Source: an uncultured Veillonellaceae bacterium (GTDB lineage Bacteria > Bacillota > Negativicutes > Selenomonadales > Selenomonadaceae). From it: DNA of 50,224 nucleotides. Positions 1 to 7,371 of the stretch are shown in pieces (the stretch's first letter is position 1; the number at the start of each line of letters is the position of its first letter). The notes under the pieces were generated by a model that did no database searches, was not told the origin of the DNA, and saw only the letters and a list, made by a program, of their open reading frames with translations. The position numbers and the translations under genes are program-made. The stretch is taken from assembly GCA_900314825.1 (NCBI GenBank), contig OMWS01000013.1, forward strand, positions 1-50,224, read 5' to 3'.

Positions 1-8
1 CGTGACAT
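1..8 (-). CDS. 5' end of a gene leaving the window (Met-Ser...)
   Basis: Only the first two codons and two bases are inside the window: an ATG reading leftward from base 8, followed by TCA. The start is supported by a strong ribosome-binding site (AAAGGAGA, bases 23-16) seven bases upstream and by a promoter at 54-82. The product cannot be known from two residues. Confidence 0.6.
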
Positions 9-53
9 GATGAATCTCCTTTTCAATGGTCTCCCCAGTATACCACGAGATTC

Positions 54-82
54 ATTATAAAACCTGTCCGACAATGTCTTAA
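54..82 (-). promoter_or_regulatory. Sigma-70 type promoter for the left-edge gene
   Basis: Read leftward, a perfect -10 TATAAT (59-54) lies 17 bases from a weaker -35 TTAAGA (82-77, 4 of 6 consensus bases). It sits about 45 bases before the ATG at base 8. Confidence 0.55.
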
Positions 83-243
83 TTCATGGTGCCATTATAC
101 CCCCTTGAATGCGAAGCTCCGCGCCATCCCTTGACGCTTCCTGCAAAATCGCATTTCCCATAATTGTCTTGATTTCTTTATTCTCTGTTTTTTCGCGATT
201 TCCTCTAAATTTTTCTTGTGTGGCACATTTTTTTTGGATGAAC
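83..243. other. Intergenic stretch without recognised content
   Basis: AT-rich spacer between the promoter of the left-edge gene and the terminator of the permease. I see no convincing coding frame, RNA fold or repeat in it. Both flanking genes are on the minus strand. Confidence 0.5.
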
Positions 244-273
244 AAAAAAGCTGCCCGCAAACGCAGGCAGCTT
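244..273 (-). terminator. Rho-independent terminator of the amino-acid permease
   Basis: Read leftward, an 8-bp stem (AAGCTGCC / GGCAGCTT) closes a 10-base loop and runs into a T tract. It lies 36 bases after the permease stop codon. Confidence 0.8.
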
Positions 274-308
274 GTCATGATTCGATGGTTTCAAGGAATT
301 CGGATGGC

Positions 309-1691
309 TCAATGCGCGATGACTTTCGCCGCGACCATCTTGCGGCGCCACGCACGGAGCTTGTACCAGCACATCGGCAGCACGAGCATCGGCAGGCCGG
401 CGTAGAGCGCCTCCTGGAGATCCGGCGTGAACGCCATGACGACGAGGCAGAATACCTGCGCCCAGATGCCAAACAGCGTGACATACGGGAACAGCGGCGT
501 GCGGAATTTCAAATGCTTGTCCGCGCCCGTCGCCATCATCATCTTGCGACGGCGGTACTGGCTCCAGCAGATGGAAATCCAGGCAATCGCTCCCGTAAAG
601 CCCGAGACGGCGAGGAGATACGTGTAGACGGCGGAATCCGGATTGATGCTGTAGAGCAGGATGACCGCCCAGCAGGCGCAGATCGACAGCATGATCGCCT
701 TCGACGGCATGCCGTTCTTGTTGATCTCGCCGAGAAAGCTCGGCGCCATGTCCATGCGCGCGAGCGAATGCATGGCGCGCGCCGCGCCGTACAAGCCGGA
801 ATTCGAGCAGGAAATGGCGGCCGTGAGGATGACGAACGCGAAGAACGACGCGACGCCCGTCATGCCGTAATTCGCAAGCGCCAATGCGAACACGCTTTCA
901 TCAAGCCCCGCCTGATCCCACGGCAGAATAGAAATGAGCAGCGAAATCGGGATGATGTAAAGCGCGATGATGCGCCACGTCACATTGCGGACGGCGATGG
1001 GGATGCTTTTCTCCGGCTCCTTGCACTCGCCGGCCGCGAGGCCGATAATCTCCGTGCCCTGGAAATTCACGAGGATGATGACCATCGTGAGGATGATCGA
1101 CCAGTAGCCATTCGGCGCGAAGCCGCCAGAGCCCAGGAGCACGGACGTGCCGAGATAGCCCTGGTCGCCAATCACGCCGAGGCAGATGAGGCCGGCCACG
1201 ATGCTGAACGCTACGAGCGCGACAATCTTGAACAGCGCGAGCCAAAACTCGCTTTCGCCGAACTTATCGACATGGAACAAATTGATGGCCGTCACCAAGA
1301 GGCCGAACAGCACGGCCCACCAAAGCTGGCTGACGGCCGGCACGAAATTGCTCATAATAATGCCGGCGGCAATCATCTCGGACGGCACATAGGCGACCCA
1401 CGTGATCCAGTACGCCCAGCCGACGCCGCACGCCCACGTCGAGGAAATATTTTCCTTCGCATACGTCACGAAGGACCCCGAAATCGGCTTTTCGACCGCG
1501 AGCTCCGCGAGGCAGAGCATGACGCAGAGCACGATGATGCCGCCGAGGAGGTACGCGAGAATGGCAGCCGGGCCCGCCTGCTCGAGGACATAGCCCGTGC
1601 CGAGGAAGTAACCGCTGCCGATGACGCCCCCGAGGGAGATCAACTGCAAGTGACGGTTCTTCAGTCCCCTGTTCATCTTGTTTTCGCTCAT
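309..1691 (-). CDS. APC-family amino-acid permease
   Basis: A 460-residue integral membrane protein of the amino acid-polyamine-organocation superfamily (AAT type), importing an amino acid with protons. The glycine-rich motif of TM1 (GGVIGSGYFLGTG, about residues 19-31), the TM6-region signature GTEIIGLAAGECKEPEKSIP and about twelve hydrophobic segments support this. The specificity is not readable; relatives carry D-Ser/D-Ala/Gly, lysine or aromatic amino acids. The open frame extends 36 codons further upstream, but that extension is Cys/Arg-rich and unlike the family, so I start at ATG 1691, where a GGAA element lies just upstream. It is transcribed alone, divergently from the YigZ gene, and ends at the hairpin at 244-273. 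I could not identify its promoter. Confidence 0.92.
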   Translation of the reverse strand: MSENKMNRGLKNRHLQLISLGGVIGSGYFLGTGYVLEQAGPAAILAYLLGGIIVLCVMLCLAELAVEKPISGSFVTYAKENISSTWACGVGWAYWITWVAYVPSEMIAAGIIMSNFVPAVSQLWWAVLFGLLVTAINLFHVDKFGESEFWLALFKIVALVAFSIVAGLICLGVIGDQGYLGTSVLLGSGGFAPNGYWSIILTMVIILVNFQGTEIIGLAAGECKEPEKSIPIAVRNVTWRIIALYIIPISLLISILPWDQAGLDESVFALALANYGMTGVASFFAFVILTAAISCSNSGLYGAARAMHSLARMDMAPSFLGEINKNGMPSKAIMLSICACWAVILLYSINPDSAVYTYLLAVSGFTGAIAWISICWSQYRRRKMMMATGADKHLKFRTPLFPYVTLFGIWAQVFCLVVMAFTPDLQEALYAGLPMLVLPMCWYKLRAWRRKMVAAKVIAH

Positions 1692-1876
1692 AGCTTCCGT
1701 AACACAACCTTCCCGCGCTGCACCTTTTCGCTCAGCGGGCCGCCAGAACGTCCGGCACCTGCACACCTGGACAGCGCTCAAAAAATAGACCTCAGGCATT
1801 CTCCAGATTCTTTTCCTGATGACGTATCAAGGATACTACAAACGACGTGAAAATACTAGATAGCACGAGAAAAAAT

Positions 1877-1905
1877 TTGCGTGGCCGGGAGAGATTCCCT
1901 ATAAT
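1877..1905 (+). promoter_or_regulatory. Promoter of the YigZ/IMPACT gene
   Basis: TTGCGT (1877-1882), a 17-base spacer, then a perfect TATAAT (1900-1905). Transcription would begin near base 1912. That makes the in-frame ATG at 1914 almost leaderless and favours the ATG at 1941. Confidence 0.75.
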
Positions 1906-1940
1906 GAAGGAAAATGCAGAAAGGACGGACAAAAATCCCC

Positions 1941-2594
1941 ATGAAGCCATACAAAACCACGACCGGCGAAAGCACGGCGAGCTATGAAATCCAACGCTCG
2001 AAATTCATCACGCACACGAGCCACGTCGAGAGCGAAGACGAGGCGCGTGCCTTCATCCTCGCGCAAAAAAAAGCATACTTCGACGCGCGCCACAATTGCT
2101 CCGCCTACGTGCTTGGCCCGGACGGAGCGAAGCAGAAATCAAACGACGACGGCGAACCTGGCGGCACAGCCGGCAATCCGATCCTTGAGGCCATCAAGAA
2201 GAAAAATCTCACAAACGTCGTCGTCGTCGTCACGCGCTACTTCGGCGGCATCAAGCTCGGCGCAGGCGGCCTCATCCGCGCCTACAGCCACAGCGCCGTG
2301 CTCGGCCTCGACGCGGCCGAAATTGTTGAAATGACACCGCTGGAAGTGATCCACGTCAAAATCGGCTATGACTTGCTGGCCAGTGTTGAAAACGTCCTGC
2401 GACAAAAAAATATCCGCACAGGCGAAAAAGCCTATGCGGAAGATGTGACGGTCGATATTTTATTGCAAGCGTCGGAAAAATCTGCTGTCCTCGAAGAACT
2501 CACGAACCTCACCAGCGGCCGTGCACGCTTCGAAGACAGCGGCACGCAAGTGATTGCCGTGCCCGTTACGCCTGCGTCTTGCGCTTCTGCGTGA
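1941..2594 (+). CDS. yigZ: YigZ / IMPACT family protein (UPF0029 + DUF1949)
   Basis: A 217-residue cytoplasmic protein. Residues about 10-120 form the IMPACT (UPF0029) domain with the family blocks ARHNCSAYVLG, DDGEPGGTAG and TRYFGGIKLGAGGLIRAYS; the rest matches the C-terminal DUF1949 domain. The eukaryotic relative modulates Gcn2, but the bacterial role is not settled. An in-frame ATG at 1914 has GGA only four bases before it and would sit at the predicted transcription start, so I prefer 1941, which gives the usual family N-terminus (MKPYKT...). The 1941 start has a poor Shine-Dalgarno (AAAGGA about 15 bases away), so the choice is not certain. The last 29 bases overlap, tail to tail, the end of the GltD-like gene on the other strand. 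Confidence 0.9.
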   Translation: MKPYKTTTGESTASYEIQRSKFITHTSHVESEDEARAFILAQKKAYFDARHNCSAYVLGPDGAKQKSNDDGEPGGTAGNPILEAIKKKNLTNVVVVVTRYFGGIKLGAGGLIRAYSHSAVLGLDAAEIVEMTPLEVIHVKIGYDLLASVENVLRQKNIRTGEKAYAEDVTVDILLQASEKSAVLEELTNLTSGRARFEDSGTQVIAVPVTPASCASA

Positions 2595-3798
2595 GGTATT
2601 CGTCCATGGCCTCAGCAACTTCTTTCGAATTTTTCACGGTCTGAATGACGTTCCACGGGCCGAGCACGACATCGCCGCCCGAGAACACGCCCTCTTTCGT
2701 CGTCTTGCCCTTGCCGTGCACGGCGATGAGGCCGCGCTCGCCGAGCTCGAGGCCCGTCGTCGAGTCCGCGATCTTGCTCTTCGTCGTCTGGCTCGCCGCG
2801 ATGATCGTCGTGTCCGCCTCGTAGAGCTGCGGCTCGCCCTCGGAGACAAGATTGCCCTCCGCGTCGAACGTGCGCTGGAACAGCATCGGCCCTTTCTCCG
2901 TGAGCTCGGCAACGCCGAGGCCGTACGCGAACTCCACGCCGTCAGCGATCGTATAATCGATCTCGCGCTGGCTCGCGCGCGCCTTGAGGCCGCGGCAATA
3001 GATCGTGACGTGGCGGCTGCCCTTGCGCACGGCCGTGCACGCGACGTCCATGGCCGAATTGCCGGCGCCGATGACGGCGACGCGGTCGCCGAGCTGGTAG
3101 ACCTCGGGATTCTGCAAATAGTCGACGGCATACGCAACATTGCCGAGGCTCTCGCCCTTCACATTCAGCCGGCGCGGACGCCAGGCGCCCGAGCCGATGA
3201 AGATGGCATCAAAGCCGTCCTTGAAGAGATCGTCGAGCTTCAGCGCGCCGCCGATCGTCGTGTTCGGGCGAATCTTGATCCCGAGCTGCTGCAGCTTCAC
3301 CTGATAGCGCTCGAGAATGCTGTTCGGCAGACGGAACTCCGGGATGCCGTAGCGCATCATGCCGCCGATCTTGTCCTTGCGCTCGTAGATCGTGATGTCG
3401 TAGCCGAGCTGTGCGAGGCGCACGGCAACCGTGATGCCGGCCGGGCCCGAGCCGATGACCGCGACCTTCTGGTTCTTCTTGCGATCGCGCTCGAGCACGG
3501 CCCAATCGAGGTACGCATCCGAAATGTAATGTTCGATGCTCGAGATCTGCACGGGGCTTCCCTTCCGTCCCTGGATGCAATGGCCTTCGCATTGCGCTTC
3601 GTGGTCGCAGACGAGCGAGCAGACGACGCTCATCGGATTGTTCGCAAAAAGCATCGCGCCCGCCTCGCGGGGTTTCCCGTCGAGGAACAGCCGGATCATC
3701 TCCGGGATGTTCGTCTGCGCCGGGCACCCCTGCAAGCGGCACAGCGGTTTTTTGCACTGCAGGCAACGGCGTGCTTCGTTGATGACATGAACAGCCAT
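2566..3798 (-). CDS. GltD-like NAD(P)H flavoprotein (glutamate synthase beta-subunit family)
   Basis: A 410-residue oxidoreductase. An N-terminal iron-sulfur domain of the glutamate synthase beta/dihydropyrimidine dehydrogenase type has two cysteine groups (C12, C15, C20, C25 and C60, C64, C70, C74). It is followed by an FAD-binding GSGPAG (116-121) and an NAD(P)H-binding GAGNSAMD. The family passes electrons from NAD(P)H through FAD to an iron-sulfur partner such as GltB or a ferredoxin:NADP transhydrogenase subunit. No large subunit lies next to it, so the acceptor is unknown. The ATG at 3798 follows AGAGAGGAC at a normal distance, and it is transcribed alone from the promoter at 3853-3882. 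Confidence 0.88.
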   Translation of the reverse strand: MAVHVINEARRCLQCKKPLCRLQGCPAQTNIPEMIRLFLDGKPREAGAMLFANNPMSVVCSLVCDHEAQCEGHCIQGRKGSPVQISSIEHYISDAYLDWAVLERDRKKNQKVAVIGSGPAGITVAVRLAQLGYDITIYERKDKIGGMMRYGIPEFRLPNSILERYQVKLQQLGIKIRPNTTIGGALKLDDLFKDGFDAIFIGSGAWRPRRLNVKGESLGNVAYAVDYLQNPEVYQLGDRVAVIGAGNSAMDVACTAVRKGSRHVTIYCRGLKARASQREIDYTIADGVEFAYGLGVAELTEKGPMLFQRTFDAEGNLVSEGEPQLYEADTTIIAASQTTKSKIADSTTGLELGERGLIAVHGKGKTTKEGVFSGGDVVLGPWNVIQTVKNSKEVAEAMDEYLTQKRKTQA

Positions 3799-3852
3799 AA
3801 ATTTCAGTCCTCTCTTACTCCGTAAACGATTCGTTCTATTTATTCTTTTTTC

Positions 3853-3882
3853 ATATTAACGGACGTAGCGGTTGAAAGTCAA
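3853..3882 (-). promoter_or_regulatory. Promoter of the GltD-like gene
   Basis: Read leftward: TTGACT (3882-3877), 18-base spacer, TAATAT (3858-3853), about 55 bases before the ATG. A direct repeat lies just upstream at 3914-3933. Confidence 0.65.
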
Positions 3883-3913
3883 TGGCCTGCAAAGAAATAT
3901 TTTTCGATTCACA

Positions 3914-3933
3914 ATCGTACAATATCGTACAAT
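3914..3933. repeat. Tandem 10-bp direct repeat upstream of the GltD-like promoter
   Basis: ATCGTACAAT occurs twice back to back (3914-3923 and 3924-3933), about 30 bases upstream of the -35 box. The two copies are in phase with one DNA helical turn, as in many activator sites. A regulatory role is inference. Confidence 0.5.
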
Positions 3934-3953
3934 ACAATTCATTTATACATCAA

Positions 3954-3991
3954 AAAAGAAGGTCTGCCGGAAAAACGACAGGCCTTCTTTT
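3954..3991 (-). terminator. Rho-independent terminator of the small basic protein gene
   Basis: Read leftward, AAAAGAAGG...CCTTCTTTT arms with an inner GC-rich stem close around a run of T and end in a T tract, 43 bases after the stop at 4034. Confidence 0.8.
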
Positions 3992-4033
3992 GATGTGCTC
4001 GCCCGAGCGAGCAAACGCTTCCACGCGTGTGCC

Positions 4034-4378
4034 TCAGTGGAGGAGGAGTTCTTTGACAGCACCGTAGTGGAGCTGCTGCGTCGCATCGCACGGATTGCCC
4101 TTGAGCACTGCGTCCTTTGCCGCTGCTTCGTCAGCGACCTGGACTTTGCCAGCTTCGACTTCACTCGCGATCTTCGCCCAGAGCGCTTTGCGCGAAGCGA
4201 CCGTGTCTTTGAACACTTCGTTGTTGTAATCGATGTTCATCGACTTGTCGGATTTCTCCTCGTCGCAGTTGAAGAAGACGTAAGCTTTCGCTTCTTTCTT
4301 CACCGTCGTCTTCGCGGCCGTTTTGGCGGTCGTCTTCGTGGTCGTTTTCTTCGTTGTCGTTGCTGCTTTTCTTGGCAT
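4034..4378 (-). CDS. Small protein with Lys/Thr/Ala-rich N-terminal tail, function unknown
   Basis: I do not recognise this 114-residue protein. Residues 1-31 are a basic low-complexity tail (nine lysines and one arginine among Thr and Ala), like tails of bacterial histone H1-like proteins. The remainder is a soluble, mildly acidic globular segment beginning AYVFFNCDEEK with two cysteines. There is no signal peptide or membrane segment. The ATG at 4378 follows AGAGGG at seven bases. It has its own perfect consensus promoter and a strong terminator, so it should be a highly expressed single-gene transcript. A DNA- or RNA-binding role is inferred from the tail only. Confidence 0.85.
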   Translation of the reverse strand: MPRKAATTTKKTTTKTTAKTAAKTTVKKEAKAYVFFNCDEEKSDKSMNIDYNNEVFKDTVASRKALWAKIASEVEAGKVQVADEAAAKDAVLKGNPCDATQQLHYGAVKELLLH

Positions 4379-4432
4379 GCGTAATCCCTCTTTCTTCCTT
4401 CCAACGTGATAGAATGAATGATGACACTGCCT

Positions 4433-4461
4433 ATTATAAACTTTTGGACGAAAGCTGTCAA
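4433..4461 (-). promoter_or_regulatory. Perfect consensus sigma-70 promoter
   Basis: Read leftward: TTGACA (4461-4456), exactly 17 bases, TATAAT (4438-4433). This is the only full 12-of-12 match I found in the window. It drives the small basic protein and begins 13 bases after the TetR gene ends. Confidence 0.9.
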
Positions 4462-4474
4462 AGGTGCGTGATTT

Positions 4475-5128
4475 TCATGACTTCTTGAGCGCGTCGAGGC
4501 CGGCGAAAGCGTACGTGCGCATCGCGGCTTGGAAGGCCGGATCGCGCAAAATGCGCATGGGTTCGTCCTCGGCCGCGAGCGGGAAAAAATCCTTGAGATT
4601 CAAAAGGAGGATCGGCGCCATCGTGTGCATGATGCCGCTGTAAAGCACGGGATCGCCTGCATCACGGCCGAGGTAGTCTGCGAAGAGTTTCCGCACCCAC
4701 GGAAATTTCGTCACAGCGAGATGACGGAGGATTGGCAGGAACGCCGTCGCATTGCCGAGCGCCTCGCGCAGCCAGACTTGGATGGCGCGTTCCTCCGCGC
4801 CCGCACGGCCGCCGCGCTTCACCGACCAGAGGATCATGTCAAAGAAGCGCTCGAGCCGTTCGCGCGGCGTGCCCGCCCCCTCCGCGATGTCCTGCAACGT
4901 CGTCTGGCTGATGATCCGGTCGTGGACACGGTAGAGCATCGCTTCATAGAGGCCGTCGCGGCTGCCGAAATGATAATTGACGGCCGCGAGGTTCGTGCCG
5001 GCTTTCTGGCAGATTTCCTTGCTCGTGACAGCGGCAAACCCCTTCGCCGCCGTGAGCTCTTCAGCGCAATCGAGCAAACGCTCGCGCGTCACGCGGCCGT
5101 CCTCGCGTTGTTTGATGTCTTGTTTCAT
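4475..5128 (-). CDS. TetR-family regulator of the exporter operon (CecR-like)
   Basis: A 217-residue repressor-type protein. Residues 12-60 form a TetR helix-turn-helix (TSKEICQKAGTNLAAVNYHFGSRDGLYEAML); the C-terminal part is a ligand-binding and dimerisation domain resembling that of E. coli CecR (YbiH), which controls ybhGFSR. Here it is the last gene of a ybhG-F-S-R-like operon, 15 bases after the second permease gene, so autoregulation through the palindrome at 10534-10551 is the natural prediction. The ATG at 5128 follows GAAGGA at eight bases. The inducer is unknown; relatives respond to drugs or membrane-active compounds. Confidence 0.9.
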   Translation of the reverse strand: MKQDIKQREDGRVTRERLLDCAEELTAAKGFAAVTSKEICQKAGTNLAAVNYHFGSRDGLYEAMLYRVHDRIISQTTLQDIAEGAGTPRERLERFFDMILWSVKRGGRAGAEERAIQVWLREALGNATAFLPILRHLAVTKFPWVRKLFADYLGRDAGDPVLYSGIMHTMAPILLLNLKDFFPLAAEDEPMRILRDPAFQAAMRTYAFAGLDALKKS

Positions 5129-5143
5129 ATGATGATTCCTTCT

Positions 5144-6262
5144 TTATGTCGTTTTGTGGCGGAAGAGATAGCCCGCTGCCGGGATCGTCACGACGCCGAT
5201 GAGGAACATGGGCAGGAAATCCCCGCGAACGTCAAAGAGCGTCGCGCCCTCAAGGTAAATACGGCGCACGGCGTCGATGGCGAAACGCATCGGGTCGATG
5301 TACGTGAAGAGTTGCAAGACATCCGGCATATTCGCGACGGGCGTCGCCATACCCGAGAGCAGCGCCATCGGGATCATGAGGACGAGCACGTAGATCAAAA
5401 CCTGCTGCATATTTTCGGAAATCGCGGAAATCGAGAGGCCGATGCCGGTCGAGCTGACCATGAAAAAGACCAGCGTCGCGACAAGCGCGGGCAGCGAGCC
5501 GGCGCACGGGATCGCGAACCAGAACCGTGCGATACAGAAAATCGCGAGCGCCTGAAACAGCCCGACGAGTATGGGCGGCACGGCCTTGCCGATGAGAATC
5601 TGCGACGGATGGAGCGGCGTCACGAGCAGTTGATCGAACGTCCCCTGCTCGCGCTCTTTCGCGATCGACATGCCTGCGAGCAGCATGACCTGCGTGAACG
5701 AGATCATCGCCATGAGGCTCGGCACGAAATTCCAGCGCGTCTCCTGATTGGGATTGTACCATGTGCGCGCCTCAATCGTGATGCCACCGCTGCCAGTGCG
5801 CTGCGCGTTCCACGATTGGACAATCTGGCTGATGTACCCCGTCGCAAGGCCGGCAATGGAACTATTGCGCCCGTCGGCGATGACCTGCACGGGCGCCTGC
5901 TCGCCGCGCTCGATGAGCCGGTCAAAATCCTGCGGGATCACGACGACGCAGATGACCTCCCCCGAATCAATTGGAGCCGCGATTTCCGTCGCATTCGAAA
6001 GCGTCGCCACACGTTCGAATGCTGGTGCGGCATCGATGTGCGCGAGGAGGTCATGCGCGAGCGCGCCATGCGATTCGTCGATGACGGCATACGGCACTTC
6101 TTCAAGATTGTAGTTCGCCGCATAGCCGAAGAGGAAGCCTTGCAGAATCGGTGGGATGATGAGCATGAACTTCAGGCGCGGGTCTTTGACGAGCGCGATG
6201 AGCTCTTTCTGGCAAAGGAAAAACAATTGCGCAAAGAACAACCGAATGTCGAACCAGCTCAT
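5144..6262 (-). CDS. ybhR: ABC-2 type exporter permease (YbhR-like)
   Basis: A 372-residue inner-membrane permease of the DrrB/YbhR type. It has one N-terminal membrane segment (about residues 30-48), a large extracytoplasmic region (about 50-180), then five C-terminal membrane segments with the ABC-2 signature region AKEREQGTFDQLLVTPLHPSQILIGK cut between TM2 and TM3. It should pair with the preceding permease, the double ATPase and the HlyD-like adaptor to export drugs or other small molecules. Its ATG overlaps the previous stop by four bases (ATGA), implying coupled translation. Confidence 0.92.
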   Translation of the reverse strand: MSWFDIRLFFAQLFFLCQKELIALVKDPRLKFMLIIPPILQGFLFGYAANYNLEEVPYAVIDESHGALAHDLLAHIDAAPAFERVATLSNATEIAAPIDSGEVICVVVIPQDFDRLIERGEQAPVQVIADGRNSSIAGLATGYISQIVQSWNAQRTGSGGITIEARTWYNPNQETRWNFVPSLMAMISFTQVMLLAGMSIAKEREQGTFDQLLVTPLHPSQILIGKAVPPILVGLFQALAIFCIARFWFAIPCAGSLPALVATLVFFMVSSTGIGLSISAISENMQQVLIYVLVLMIPMALLSGMATPVANMPDVLQLFTYIDPMRFAIDAVRRIYLEGATLFDVRGDFLPMFLIGVVTIPAAGYLFRHKTT

Positions 6263-7371
6263 CCTTCCACCTTCTTTTTCGTCAAACGATACGCGATGAA
6301 CATGAAGAGCCCCGCATACCCCAAGAGCAGCATCGTATTTTTACAAATGAGCGGCCAGTAGTTTCCCGCGAGCAGCAACGACTTCATGAGCTCAAGAAAA
6401 TACGTCATCGGCAGGAAATGGCTGACGACACGGATGCCGATGGGCTCGGAATGGAGATCGAACAGGAACCCTGACAGCATGATCGTCGGCAGGAAACTAA
6501 TAATCAACGAAATCTGGCAGGCGAGCAGCTGATTTTTCGTGAGCGACGAAATGACGAGGCCAAGTGACAGCGCGATAACGAGATAGAGCATCGACTCGCC
6601 GAGGATCAGAAGCATCGAGCCGCGCATGGGGAGGTCAAACAGCATGCGCCCGGCCACGAGACAGAGCAGCATGCCGCCCATGGCGACGACGAAATACGGC
6701 ACGACTTTCGCCAAGATCAATTCGTAGATGTGCACGGGCGTCACGAACAGCGACTCGAACGTGCCGCGCTCCCACTCGCGCGCCATGACCATGGCCGTGA
6801 GGAAGACACCGCTGATCGTCAGCACCATCATGAGGATGCCCGGCACGAAAAACCACGTGCTCGTATTCGCGTCATTGAACCAGATGCGCGAGACGACTGT
6901 CGCCTGCCCTGCACCGGAGGATGCCGCCCGCGTCGCGACCCATGCAAGCACTGCCCCTTGCACATAGCTCTGCGCAGACATTGCCGTCGTCGCATCGCCA
7001 CCGTTCAAGATGAGTTGCAGCGAGGCATCGCCTTTCGCGAGATGTTCCGTGAATTCATGCGGCACGCGCAAAATGGCAGAGACTTCATGATCTTTGAGCA
7101 TTTGCTCCGCTTCCGGCATGGAATGGACGAACACGGGTGAAAAATATTTTGACCCATGCGTAAAAGAAACCATGGAACGCGCCGTCGGCGACGTATCTTC
7201 GAGCACAACAGCCGTCGGCACATTCTCGACGTCGAGCGACATGCCATAGCCGATGATCAAAATGAGCATCAACGGCAGAACAACGCCCATCAAAATACTG
7301 CTGCGGTCGCGGATGAGCTCGAGGAATTCCTTCCAGACGAGCGCGGAGAAGCGACGGAACAAATTTTTCAT
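6259..7371 (-). CDS. ybhS: ABC-2 type exporter permease (YbhS-like)
   Basis: A 370-residue paralogue of the next gene with the same layout: TM1 near residues 25-45, an extracytoplasmic domain to about 175, then five TM segments, with the conserved REWERGTFESLFVTPVHIYE stretch. The two permeases probably form the heterodimeric channel of the exporter. The start overlaps the stop of the ATPase gene by four bases and its own stop overlaps the next start by four, so these three genes are translationally coupled. Confidence 0.92.
   Translation of the reverse strand: MKNLFRRFSALVWKEFLELIRDRSSILMGVVLPLMLILIIGYGMSLDVENVPTAVVLEDTSPTARSMVSFTHGSKYFSPVFVHSMPEAEQMLKDHEVSAILRVPHEFTEHLAKGDASLQLILNGGDATTAMSAQSYVQGAVLAWVATRAASSGAGQATVVSRIWFNDANTSTWFFVPGILMMVLTISGVFLTAMVMAREWERGTFESLFVTPVHIYELILAKVVPYFVVAMGGMLLCLVAGRMLFDLPMRGSMLLILGESMLYLVIALSLGLVISSLTKNQLLACQISLIISFLPTIMLSGFLFDLHSEPIGIRVVSHFLPMTYFLELMKSLLLAGNYWPLICKNTMLLLGYAGLFMFIAYRLTKKKVEG

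Noticed and set aside
216..1850. Long rightward open frame opposite the amino-acid permease
   Set aside because: Composition is Arg/His/Asp-rich and unlike any family; the opposite strand encodes a clear 12-TM permease. GC-rich codon bias leaves the antisense frame free of stops.
2218..2232. GTC trinucleotide run
   Set aside because: It encodes the conserved hydrophobic strand (VVVVV) of the YigZ domain; not a repeat element.
2554..3825. Long rightward open frame opposite the GltD-like gene
   Set aside because: It mirrors the GltD-like gene and has no ribosome-binding site or recognisable motif.
4529..6361. A 610-codon rightward frame across the TetR and permease genes
   Set aside because: It spans two well-supported genes on the other strand, and its product is low-complexity Arg/Asp/Glu.
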